A model generated the notes under the pieces. That model saw nothing but the letters and a program-made list of their open reading frames with translations. It did no database searches and was not told the DNA's origin. Positions 1 to 6,560 of a DNA stretch of 7,124 nucleotides are shown here, one piece after another. The DNA is taken from positions 1-7,124 of the forward strand of contig JAQUMP010000171.1 in NCBI GenBank assembly GCA_028718065.1. Reading direction: 5' to 3'. This DNA is from Chitinivibrionales bacterium. Lineage in GTDB: Bacteria; Fibrobacterota; Chitinivibrionia; Chitinivibrionales; FEN-1185. How positions within the stretch are numbered: the stretch's first letter is position 1; every line of letters begins with the position of its first letter. Made by a program: the position numbers and the translations under genes.

Positions 1-1226
1 GTTTCGGATGTTGTTTTGCAACTGAAAGATTTAACATCATAGACCGCCGGCAAATCGGGGGCAACAGCCGTAGGCGCAACATACTCATACGCGCCGATAT
101 CATAGCCCGCTCCCTGCGGCCGCGAAATTCCTTCATAATCGGTAGCCGATGCGAAGTTTGATGTGCCGGCATCTTTCGCAGGGGAGATGCTCTGGAGGTG
201 GTAGTCGCCGCTGCCGTCGCTTTTGTAATTCACAAATCTTGGATCTGCGTTGACCATGCCGACAACCGGTTCATTGGTATACAGGGCAGGTGTGTTCCAG
301 TTGGTATTGCCATAGATGAGATTGTTGTAGTAGACATTGTGAGTTCCATGCCCCAACCAGTCGCTCTCTTCACCGATTCCATAGGTGTTATTATACGCGA
401 TGTTGTTATTGACGTTGAAGTAATCGCCGGGAGGAGCGCCATTATATTTGTCCCCCGTGCCAACAATGATACCGTAGAGATTATTGAATATGGTGTTGTT
501 GACGATGTTGAGATTGGAAGCGTTGTGCCATGTGACTATGCCGACGTATCCACTTCCGTAGACAATGTTGTTTGCTACGGTGCCATTCACCGTTTGTATG
601 TAAATAGACGCATATTTGTTGCAGCCGCTCGGACCTATGTTGTAAATCCAATTACCGATTACGTCGTCGTTTGTGTTGCCATATTGCATGACGGAACCGT
701 CCCAAAGACCGGTGCTGATTCCCGACCCTCCTGATGCATCGCATGGGGTACTCGTTCCCACATCATGTACCTTGTTGCCTTGCAGGGATTGGTGCCCATT
801 TGCTCCGCACATAGAGAGGCCATTGCGCACATTCGGACCGGAAATATCAAACCCAATTATGTCGGTGTAGCTGCCATTGTTTTTCCATACGTTATACACA
901 CTGCCTGGCCCAGGGAGGATTTTTGCTCCCCATTTTGTATCTGATATATACTGGATACGTGTGTTAGCGGTACCGCTCACGGTCGTGGTAAAATCAGCAC
1001 TGGTCATAGTATATGTCCCCGGCGCCACATGGATCGTCCAGCCGGGCTGGGCCAGCTCGGCCGCGTGCTGGAGGGTTTTCCAGGGGGCGGACGGTGAGCC
1101 GGCGCCATTGTCTGAACCGGTTGTTGACACATAATAATCATTGGCCGCGTTCACCGCGCCCGGCAATACGATTAAAAGACAAAGCAACACACCCGATAAA
1201 ACTGAAAACGCGCGAAAATGAAACAT
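1..1226 (-). CDS. Secreted right-handed parallel beta-helix protein, choice-of-anchor-Q type (3' end outside window)
   Basis: An uninterrupted frame runs from an ATG at 1226 to the left edge, giving 408 codons with no stop, so the C-terminus is missing. The start is supported by a perfect AGGAGG 5 nt upstream and by a signal peptide at residues 1-27 (hydrophobic core, then AVNA before the mature protein). Residues 30-70 (DYYVSTTGSDNG...APWKTLQ...HVAPGTY) match the usual opening of secreted beta-helix proteins. Residues about 110-310 carry repeated Asn-rich turns (VANNIVYGSGYVGI, IVNNTIFNNLYGI, VNNNIAYNNTYGI), typical of PbH1/NosD-like coils. Residues 348-382 (SPAKDAG...RPQGAGYDIGAYEY) are a choice-of-anchor-Q-like motif with Lys where its paralogs have Ile. 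The last visible residues (VKSFSCKTTSE) resemble the linker before the sorting domain of the 2806-4287 gene, so a T9SS domain probably follows. It lies 20 nt after the upstream paralog. No catalytic residues were identified; a polysaccharide lyase, glycoside hydrolase or adhesin are all possible. Confidence 0.85.
   Translation of the reverse strand, partial: MFHFRAFSVLSGVLLCLLIVLPGAVNAANDYYVSTTGSDNGAGSPSAPWKTLQHAAELAQPGWTIHVAPGTYTMTSADFTTTVSGTANTRIQYISDTKWGAKILPGPGSVYNVWKNNGSYTDIIGFDISGPNVRNGLSMCGANGHQSLQGNKVHDVGTSTPCDASGGSGISTGLWDGSVMQYGNTNDDVIGNWIYNIGPSGCNKYASIYIQTVNGTVANNIVYGSGYVGIVTWHNASNLNIVNNTIFNNLYGIIVGTGDKYNGAPPGDYFNVNNNIAYNNTYGIGEESDWLGHGTHNVYYNNLIYGNTNWNTPALYTNEPVVGMVNADPRFVNYKSDGSGDYHLQSISPAKDAGTSNFASATDYEGISRPQGAGYDIGAYEYVAPTAVAPDLPAVYDVKSFSCKTTSE
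1024..1139 (-). repeat. 116-nt near-identical block, copy 1 (inside the left beta-helix gene)
   Basis: This stretch matches 4112-4227 at 112 of 116 positions without gaps. It encodes residues 30-68, the first part of the mature protein just after the signal peptide. Three of the four differences are synonymous and one gives Ala versus Thr. By hand count its GC is about 64%, against about 49% in the next 120 nt of the same gene, so it stands out from its host gene. Confidence 0.9.
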
Positions 1227-1231
1227 ACCGG

Positions 1232-1237
1232 CCTCCT
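1232..1237 (-). promoter_or_regulatory. Ribosome binding site of the 1226 start
   Basis: The minus strand reads AGGAGG, a consensus Shine-Dalgarno, 5 nt before the ATG at 1226. It sits inside the 20-nt gap after the upstream stop codon, so this gene has its own strong initiation site within the operon. Confidence 0.8.
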
Positions 1238-1246
1238 ATCTGTAAA

Positions 1247-2677
1247 TCAGTTTTTAAAACGCCCCGTATATAACTGAGTGTGTATCTTATCCCGGCTGTC
1301 GATAATTTTTAAAATACAGCTATACTGTGGAAAATTGTTCAGACGACCGAGTATGGCATCGGAGATATCGGCCTTCATCGACAAGACGCAGCGCCCCGCA
1401 AGGTCGTATACGCGAACGGATCGTATCACCGTTCCTTCGCTAAGCCCGAACAACTGGGAGAGGCGGCTTTGGAGAACGGTAATGTTACGCGACGGCATGG
1501 TCTGAATAATTCCCGTACTTGCCTGGTATTCAAACGCTCCGATATCAAAACCTGTACCTTGTGGCCGCGTTATGCCGTCAAAATCCGAAGAGGGGGCGTT
1601 TGTTGCCAAAGCTTTATCAATGGCCGGCGAAGTATTCTTGAGGTGAAAGTTGCTGCCCGCAGTCAGGAATTGCGGATCGCCGGTTATAGATCCAGTGCCC
1701 AAGACATGCCCGGACCAACTGATGGCACTGCCGCCTTGTGCGCTATAGAATAAGTTATGATCTTCGGTAACATGCGGGCCGTCTCTGGATCCCAAGGCCA
1801 TTCCCTTGCCATTATGCGTAGCATAGAAGATATTATTCCAGACATGAGCGCTTACGACGGCCGTGACCCCATGTTCGGTGGAGAAACTGGCTTCCAATTG
1901 ACCGTCATTTATATTTTCCCCGTTATTACAAAACGTATTATTATGCACCTGCCAGTCATTGGCGCCGTCACCAATGAGCACACCCCAATATACCGCGTTC
2001 ATGAAAAGGTTATTGTAAATATATACATGAGGGAGAATGGCACTGTCGCCGGAATATCCATGTATCGTGGCTCCGGCAGCGCCATCGAAAACATTGTTTC
2101 TGATAGTGATATATCCTCCGGTTCCACGGCTGATATAGAAGTCGTGATCCTGAGCGTTATCGCCGTTGTTGAGAAAATGGCAGTTTTGAATAGTAATGTG
2201 ATTGGAGCCTTGTTCGATAATGATGACGCCGTCGCCCCACTGGTCACCCATGTTTTGAAACGTAAGACCGTCAATGACTACGTAGGCTGCGTTGGGCGAG
2301 TTCATAACAACAAAAGCGCCACCGCAGGTGGGCCAGGTGCAGCCTGGCGACTTGTTTCCGTCGAAGACAGGGGTCTCGCCGGGATAGGCGGATAAGGTAA
2401 TAGGTGCCAAAGCGGTGCCAGGGGCCGACCAGTTGACAAAGAAGTTATCGGTTGTGACGGTTACACTATACGTGCCGCCCCGGGCATAGAGGCTATCACC
2501 GGCTTGCAGCACGGTGAGGGCCTTTTTGAGGGAGCGCCACGGGGAATTGATGGACCCATTGTTGCTATCGGAGCCGGCGGGCGCCATATAATAAATTGCC
2601 GCTGCTGCTACCGATGCATTTATTGCTATACAGGTTATACCGGTAATTAAAATTAACATTAATTTTTCTTGTTTCAT
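1247..2677 (-). CDS. Secreted right-handed parallel beta-helix protein with T9SS-like C-terminal domain
   Basis: This is 476 residues starting from ATG 2677. The frame stays open 39 codons upstream to 2794, but that extension is basic and would bury the signal peptide. ATG 2677 has GAGAGG 7 nt upstream and begins a classic signal peptide (MKQEKLMLILITG...SVAAAA, residues 1-27). Residues 28-70 (IYYMAPAGSDSNNGS...SPWRSL...ARGGTY) are the diverged form of the opening shared with its neighbours. Residues about 130-310 hold beta-helix coils (VVIDGLTFQN, ITIQNCHFLNN, ITIRNNVFDGA, VYIYNNLFMN, WQVHNNTFCNN, VWNNIFYA). Residues 350-384 (SPAIDKA...RPQGTGFDIGAFEY) are the choice-of-anchor-Q-like motif. 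Residues 418-476 contain RVYDLAGRCV, like the core of a type A T9SS sorting domain, but the usual preceding strand is weak. A 128-nt gap with no evident terminator separates it from the upstream paralog. The export route is likely Sec then T9SS; substrate unknown. Confidence 0.87.
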   Translation of the reverse strand: MKQEKLMLILITGITCIAINASVAAAAIYYMAPAGSDSNNGSINSPWRSLKKALTVLQAGDSLYARGGTYSVTVTTDNFFVNWSAPGTALAPITLSAYPGETPVFDGNKSPGCTWPTCGGAFVVMNSPNAAYVVIDGLTFQNMGDQWGDGVIIIEQGSNHITIQNCHFLNNGDNAQDHDFYISRGTGGYITIRNNVFDGAAGATIHGYSGDSAILPHVYIYNNLFMNAVYWGVLIGDGANDWQVHNNTFCNNGENINDGQLEASFSTEHGVTAVVSAHVWNNIFYATHNGKGMALGSRDGPHVTEDHNLFYSAQGGSAISWSGHVLGTGSITGDPQFLTAGSNFHLKNTSPAIDKALATNAPSSDFDGITRPQGTGFDIGAFEYQASTGIIQTMPSRNITVLQSRLSQLFGLSEGTVIRSVRVYDLAGRCVLSMKADISDAILGRLNNFPQYSCILKIIDSRDKIHTQLYTGRFKN

Positions 2678-2684
2678 TTGAACG

Positions 2685-2690
2685 CCTCTC
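2685..2690 (-). promoter_or_regulatory. Ribosome binding site that fixes the 2677 start
   Basis: The minus strand reads GAGAGG 7 nt before ATG 2677. It favours this start over the in-frame ATG at 2794, because the downstream start leads directly into a signal peptide. Confidence 0.65.
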
Positions 2691-2805
2691 TTGTTAACCA
2701 AGATTTTGAAACAAACAAACCGCCGGAATCGCACCCGTAAATAAACACCTTGTCTTCGTAGACCGTTCTTTCCATATATGCCGCGTTCGCGCATCCGCTT
2801 TAATT

Positions 2806-4287
2806 CTATCGGGTCATTGCCAACCGTTCCTTCTTGACAAAATCGCTCGCCCTGAATTCCTGGATATAGATATTCCGTGATAGTGCCTCCGGCAATTTAA
2901 GGCTGTAATTTCCGGTAGCCTGGTATTTGTTTGCAAAAGACCATACCGTTCTCCCCTGTAAATCATAATATTTTATGCTCACGAAGCATGCTTTGGGAAG
3001 GATGTAGTTAATTAGGTTTGCCGTTATCGTGCAGCGGAAGGATTTAATACCGGAGGCCGAAGGCAAAACCGTTGTCGGGCCGGGCATCTCATACGCGCCG
3101 ATGTCGTAACCGCTGCCTTGGGGCCTGGCATGGCCAATGACATCTTTTGCCGGAGCGCCGGTCGCTATACCGGCATCAATCGCCGGAGAGCCGGACTTGA
3201 GCGCATAATTCAGAGAATTATAATTTGCGGCAGGCGCCCAGTTCTTGTCGGCCTGATAGTTTGTAAAGACCGTAGCATTGCTGCCGGTCTTCTCGTTGAC
3301 GGAAACGGACGGGCTCGTGACGGAAATCTGGAAAGGCTGGTTGCCGTACGCAAGGTTGTTGGAGATAATGTTGTGGCTGCCGACGGAACTGCCGTAAACA
3401 TTGATGCCGCCCCAGCCGCCGGTGTAACCATTGCCGATGCCGTTGTTGACGGTGATATTGTTGATAATGGTTTCGTAGTCTGTTGTTCCGCCGTTTGAAC
3501 ACATATCGGTATAACCGCTATGGGTGCCGACATTTTCGGCGATGATGCCGCCCTGGGAACAGTCGAATACCGTATTGTTGGCAATAGTCTGATGGCAGAT
3601 TCCCGCGCCGTAGGCGTGGATGCCGATGCCGATAATACCGGAGATAATGTTGTTGGTGGCGACGGTGTTGGGCCTGGCCATATAAATGCCGTGGTATCCT
3701 ATGCAATTACCGGCATTACCGCCGATTGCGCCGGCGTGGTGGATCACGTTGCCGTCAAAAATATCATAACCGGCGTTACCATCGCATAAAACGCCGGTGA
3801 AATTGCACGTTGCCACGGCAAAATCATGCAGGTAGTTGTTGCGGATTTCATTATGGCCGTTGTTGCCATAGGTAATAGCGGCAAAAATGCCGTCTGGACC
3901 GGTCATGTCAAAACCCACGATTCTAATATACGATGCGTCAATGAAAAACATGCCCACGCCGTTTGTGCCGAGCGAGAGCTTTGCGCCCCACGTCGTGTCG
4001 GAGACAAAGGTAATTGGGGCAAGGACGGTTCCGGAGGTTTTCATGCAGACCATGGCGGTGCCGTTGTAGTCGGAACCGGAACAGTATATCGTGCTGTTAT
4101 AGGAGCCGGGAGCCACATGGATCGTCCAGCCGGGCTGGGCCAACTCGGCGGCGTGCTGGAGGGTTTTCCAGGGGGCGGACGGTGAGCCGGTGCCATTGTC
4201 CGAACCGGTTGTTGACACATAATAATCGGCTGCATGGATAAAAAACACAACCACCAGAACCAGAGAAAGCGCAAATATGGTTCTCAT
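2806..4287 (-). CDS. Secreted right-handed parallel beta-helix protein with T9SS-like sorting domain
   Basis: This is 493 residues from ATG 4287 to a TAG at 2806. The frame extends to an ATG at 4362 that overlaps the upstream stop (ATGA), but that ATG has no Shine-Dalgarno, whereas 4287 has AGAGGG 5 nt upstream and starts a clean signal peptide (MRTIFALSLVLVVVFFIHAA). Residues 21-61 (DYYVSTTGSDNGTG...HVAPG) are nearly identical to the left beta-helix protein. Residues about 115-315 show beta-helix coils (NEIRNNYLHD, VATNNIISG, QTIANNTVFD, ETIINNITVNN, NIISNNLAYGN). Residues 368-401 (SPAIDAG...RPQGSGYDIGAYEM) are the choice-of-anchor-Q-like motif. Residues 413-493 form a good type A T9SS-like sorting domain (INYILP, VSIKYYDLQGRTVW, GNYSLKLP, KKERLAMTR). 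There are ten Cys in the mature protein (residues 69, 81, 161, 168, 195, 231, 243, 263, 419 and 434), so disulfides are possible. It lies 71 nt after the DUF1349 protein. Enzymatic activity is not established. Confidence 0.88.
   Translation of the reverse strand: MRTIFALSLVLVVVFFIHAADYYVSTTGSDNGTGSPSAPWKTLQHAAELAQPGWTIHVAPGSYNSTIYCSGSDYNGTAMVCMKTSGTVLAPITFVSDTTWGAKLSLGTNGVGMFFIDASYIRIVGFDMTGPDGIFAAITYGNNGHNEIRNNYLHDFAVATCNFTGVLCDGNAGYDIFDGNVIHHAGAIGGNAGNCIGYHGIYMARPNTVATNNIISGIIGIGIHAYGAGICHQTIANNTVFDCSQGGIIAENVGTHSGYTDMCSNGGTTDYETIINNITVNNGIGNGYTGGWGGINVYGSSVGSHNIISNNLAYGNQPFQISVTSPSVSVNEKTGSNATVFTNYQADKNWAPAANYNSLNYALKSGSPAIDAGIATGAPAKDVIGHARPQGSGYDIGAYEMPGPTTVLPSASGIKSFRCTITANLINYILPKACFVSIKYYDLQGRTVWSFANKYQATGNYSLKLPEALSRNIYIQEFRASDFVKKERLAMTR
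4112..4227 (-). repeat. 116-nt near-identical block, copy 2 (inside the right beta-helix gene)
   Basis: This is the partner of 1024-1139 with only four mismatches and no gaps. It encodes residues 21-59, starting exactly at the first mature Asp after the signal peptide. Flanking sequence on both sides is not alignable at this identity, although the protein fold is shared. Confidence 0.9.
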
Positions 4288-4292
4288 AAATA

Positions 4293-4298
4293 CCCTCT
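4293..4298 (-). promoter_or_regulatory. Ribosome binding site that fixes the 4287 start
   Basis: The minus strand reads AGAGGG 5 nt before ATG 4287. The alternative ATG at 4362 is preceded only by a C-rich stretch without a purine-rich ribosome site. Confidence 0.6.
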
Positions 4299-4358
4299 TG
4301 TAAAGGTAAGCGATTAAAATCAACTCAATATTTTTTTTCTTAAAGTCCCTGAAAAAGA

Positions 4359-5564
4359 TCACGGGGTCGGATCTATCGTTACATGATCAAAAACGGATGT
4401 GCATAAATGCGATACAGTATGGCTTGTAACCGCAAGACCGACCAGTACATCGCTTGTAAAATTCATGGCCTGCTGGTCTAAAAGCTCCCAGGTTGACCCG
4501 TCGGAAGAAACATATCCCGAAAAGAGCGTTCCTTTTCTTTCAAGGCGGATGTATTCCGGCAATACGATATTAAAACGGTGCGGTAAAACATTATAGCTGG
4601 CGGCGCCTTTTTGCGGACGGTAAAACATGCCCGCATAGTAAACCGATCCCGCCGTGTCCCAAGCGTCGATGTCAAACGCTATGTATGCCGCGTTCGCGGA
4701 GGTGTCCTGTCTGAAAAGTAAAGCTGCCTTGGAAAAGTTCTCGACAATCTCAAGACCGGTCACTCTGGCCGTGATCCTGAAATCCCCTGAAACCGGCTGA
4801 TACACAAAATGAAACCCATCGGTCTGATAAAAAATGTCTTTTCCGCCGCCGGTGATGGTGAAAACGCCGTTTGCGTACATTGCTCCGCCGGCCGGCGTTT
4901 CGTTGCCGATCGAGGCGGACATCCACGGTGCCGGGAGCGGCGAAGACGCCACGCTGGTATCGCCCCCCACCGCCCAGACATTATTCACTATCGTTGGTAT
5001 TGAGCCGGCATTGGAAACGATGCGCAGCGAAAAGACGCCCGGCGGCAAATCCGTCAGCCGGTATTGTCCATCAACGCCTACTATTACCAGCTTTTCAAGT
5101 CCCGAAACTTGCACGAAGAACTGCGTACCAGTGGGACTGATCGTATCGACCGCTCCGATAATTGTGGCATAGGACCGCAGTGTGTCCACGCCAAGGTCGG
5201 CCGTGGTCTTTGTACCAAGCGTGCAGGCCATGAGAACGGCCGCGGATTTCCCATCATTGACCTCTATCATATACGCGCCGGGGTCAACGTCGGATATCCG
5301 GAACTGCCCATTACTGTCCGTCAAGGCATCGGCGCCGCTCAAGGCCGCCGATTTTGCCAATGCGGGAAGCGGCGTGGCCCAATCGCTGCGGCGCAAGCGC
5401 ACCAGCGCTCCCGCGGCAGGAGCGCCGTTGCTGCGCACGATTGCGGCGGTGATGCCGTTCGTTGTCTCCGATCCTGTTCCCGGCCCCGCAGCCACGGGTG
5501 CCAAACTGCACCGGACAAGCAGGCCTAAGGCGATAAGGGCAATAATGCACCGTAAAATATTCAT
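4359..5564 (-). CDS. Envelope (probable lipo-)protein: two carboxypeptidase-regulatory-like domains plus DUF1349
   Basis: This is 401 residues. The N-terminus (MNILRCIIALIALGLLVRCS) is an export signal. Cys19 in LLVRC looks like a lipobox, but Arg at -1 is non-canonical, so cleavage by signal peptidase I near VAA (residues 24-26) is an alternative. A Gly/Thr-rich linker (GPGTGSETTNG, residues 27-37) follows. Residues 38-105 form a carboxypeptidase-regulatory-like beta domain (GAPAAGALVRLR ... DSNGQFRISDVDPGAYMIEV). Residues about 131-187 form a second, weaker one (GVDGQYRLTDLPPGVFSLRIV). Residues 212-398 match a DUF1349 concanavalin-like beta-sandwich (PWMSASIGNETPAGGA, GGGKDIFYQTDGFHFVYQ, GDFRITARV, SKAALLFRQD, YIRLERKGTLFSGYVSSDG, VLVGLAVTSH). 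Such domains usually bind rather than cut carbohydrate. Its ATG overlaps the regulator's stop by 4 nt, implying translational coupling. A surface-exposed binding or sensing partner of the regulator is an inference from adjacency. Confidence 0.85.
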   Translation of the reverse strand: MNILRCIIALIALGLLVRCSLAPVAAGPGTGSETTNGITAAIVRSNGAPAAGALVRLRRSDWATPLPALAKSAALSGADALTDSNGQFRISDVDPGAYMIEVNDGKSAAVLMACTLGTKTTADLGVDTLRSYATIIGAVDTISPTGTQFFVQVSGLEKLVIVGVDGQYRLTDLPPGVFSLRIVSNAGSIPTIVNNVWAVGGDTSVASSPLPAPWMSASIGNETPAGGAMYANGVFTITGGGKDIFYQTDGFHFVYQPVSGDFRITARVTGLEIVENFSKAALLFRQDTSANAAYIAFDIDAWDTAGSVYYAGMFYRPQKGAASYNVLPHRFNIVLPEYIRLERKGTLFSGYVSSDGSTWELLDQQAMNFTSDVLVGLAVTSHTVSHLCTSVFDHVTIDPTP

Positions 5565-6409
5565 GATTTATTCTCGCTATCATCAAAATCGCGTGTTATT
5601 GGAAAGAGTGCCAGGTTTACATGATACGTCCGCGTGGCTGCCTTTTCCTGATGCGCGATTTCCAATATTTCACGCCTGACCTTTGCCAGCTTTTCTTTTA
5701 GCTTCGCCATGCCTTCCCGGGAAACGCTCACGGTCACCGTGGAGATATCGCGTTCCTCCTTGGGAATACGGTCCAGGGCCGATTCGGCAAGCTCAATGGT
5801 CGCTTTCTGGAACGTCCGTACGGCAATCGAGTTCCATTCGTCTCCGGTGGTGATGAATCGTGATGTCAATTGATAAACGCCATTTTGGCCCTTTTTTATC
5901 AATCCAAGCCGCTGCAGGAGTTCAACGGCCTTTTGCGCCTCGGTGGGACGGATCGCCGGGAGTACCATTCTTGCGAGCGCTTTAAAATCCCCTGTAAACG
6001 GATAAAATCTGATCAGCTCGCGTATAGGGGTATAATACCACTTTTGATAGAATTCATACTTGTCCGCTTCTATCTTGCGGCTGTCAAGATCGGCGTAGGC
6101 CAGCAGTTTCTCGAAATAATGCTTGATTTCATTTGGCGCGCGAGCTTTCCCGAAAAGAACCAGCAGTTCGAAATACTCGGTTTCTTTTTTATTGAGCTTG
6201 AGCAGCGAAGCTATCGCGGGCAATGATTGTGATGACAGGTTCTTATGGCCCTGGAAAACCTTTACCAGATATCCCGGGTCAATGCCGATATGCTGGGCTA
6301 TAAATCGGAAGGAAAAATGGAAATTTTCTTTCTTTTTCGCCTCGTAATAATCCGCGAGGAATTTATGATAATCGAAGTAGGTGAAGATTTCGGGCATTTT
6401 ATCCGTCAT
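5561..6409 (-). CDS. TIGR02147/DUF4423-family transcription regulator
   Basis: This is 282 residues with no signal peptide or membrane segment, so it is cytoplasmic. The opening (IFTYFDYHKFLADYYEAKKK) and the helix-turn-helix-like stretch at residues 33-59 (SFRFIAQHIGIDPGYLVKVFQGHKNLS) are typical of TIGR02147 proteins. Residues 140-182 (FKALARMVLPAI...EAQKAVELLQRLGLI...GVYQLT) look like a winged helix. The DUF4423 tail ends with YHVNLALFPIT (262-272), a hallmark I recognise in this family. Length is normal for the family. The ATG at 6409 is the first in frame; an ATG four codons later (6397) lacks a better ribosome site. It is first in the putative operon and overlaps the envelope-protein gene by ATGA. 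It probably regulates its own operon; the signal is unknown and there is no receiver or obvious ligand pocket in the sequence. Confidence 0.9.
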   Translation of the reverse strand: MTDKMPEIFTYFDYHKFLADYYEAKKKENFHFSFRFIAQHIGIDPGYLVKVFQGHKNLSSQSLPAIASLLKLNKKETEYFELLVLFGKARAPNEIKHYFEKLLAYADLDSRKIEADKYEFYQKWYYTPIRELIRFYPFTGDFKALARMVLPAIRPTEAQKAVELLQRLGLIKKGQNGVYQLTSRFITTGDEWNSIAVRTFQKATIELAESALDRIPKEERDISTVTVSVSREGMAKLKEKLAKVRREILEIAHQEKAATRTYHVNLALFPITRDFDDSENKS

Positions 6410-6410
6410 G

Positions 6411-6450
6411 AAAACCGCTCAGGTTTTTCTCATTAAATAGCCTAAAAACC
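6411..6450 (-). promoter_or_regulatory. Alternative leader hairpins just upstream of the regulator start
   Basis: In the minus-strand transcript CGGTTTTT (6451-6444), AAAAACC (6428-6422) and CGGTTTT (6417-6411) follow one another. The middle element can pair with either outer one: 7 bp with a 15-nt loop, or 6 bp with a 5-nt loop. The second pairing occupies the bases between the weak ribosome site and ATG 6409. The stems are A-U rich, so they may be unstable. Confidence 0.25.
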
Positions 6451-6534
6451 GAATGTTCTGATGATTGCTCTTTATACTCTCTAATATAGCCGATAAAGGG
6501 TCGTCCCGCTTGGAAAAATGCAAGAAAATTTCTT

Positions 6535-6560
6535 TTTCGTTGATCTTTTGGTCAACGAAA
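6535..6560. promoter_or_regulatory. 11-bp inverted repeat, candidate operator
   Basis: The arms 6535-6545 (TTTCGTTGATC) and 6550-6560 (GGTCAACGAAA) are complementary over 11 positions with one G-T mismatch, around a TTTT spacer. No T tract follows on either strand, which argues against an intrinsic terminator. It lies about 126 nt upstream of the regulator start, so an operator for that regulator or a leader hairpin are the likely roles. Both roles are inference. Confidence 0.5.

Noticed and set aside
198..734. A 178-codon open frame on the plus strand
   Set aside because: Antisense shadow of the left beta-helix gene, which has a signal peptide, a ribosome site and family motifs in its own frame.
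1757..2395. A 212-codon open frame on the plus strand
   Set aside because: It lies wholly antisense to the 1247-2677 gene. Its Val/Ile/Asp-rich translation is what Asn-rich beta-helix codons give on the opposite strand. No ribosome site and no recognisable domain.
2690..2702. Short imperfect palindrome CTTGTTAACCAAG near the 2677 start
   Set aside because: Only 4-bp arms plus a GTTAAC core. Too short to distinguish from chance and it overlaps the ribosome site region.
2678..2794. N-terminal extension of the middle beta-helix gene to ATG 2794
   Set aside because: The 39 extra residues are strongly basic and would precede a textbook signal peptide. A ribosome site sits directly before ATG 2677. 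An open run of 39 codons can occur by chance.
4288..4362. N-terminal extension of the right beta-helix gene to ATG 4362 (ATGA overlap with the upstream stop)
   Set aside because: The overlap suggests coupling, but there is no ribosome site there and the signal peptide begins at 4287, which has AGAGGG upstream.
5182..5679. A 165-codon open frame on the plus strand spanning the regulator/envelope-protein junction
   Set aside because: It crosses two well-supported minus-strand genes and has low-complexity Ala/Arg-rich content without any family motif.
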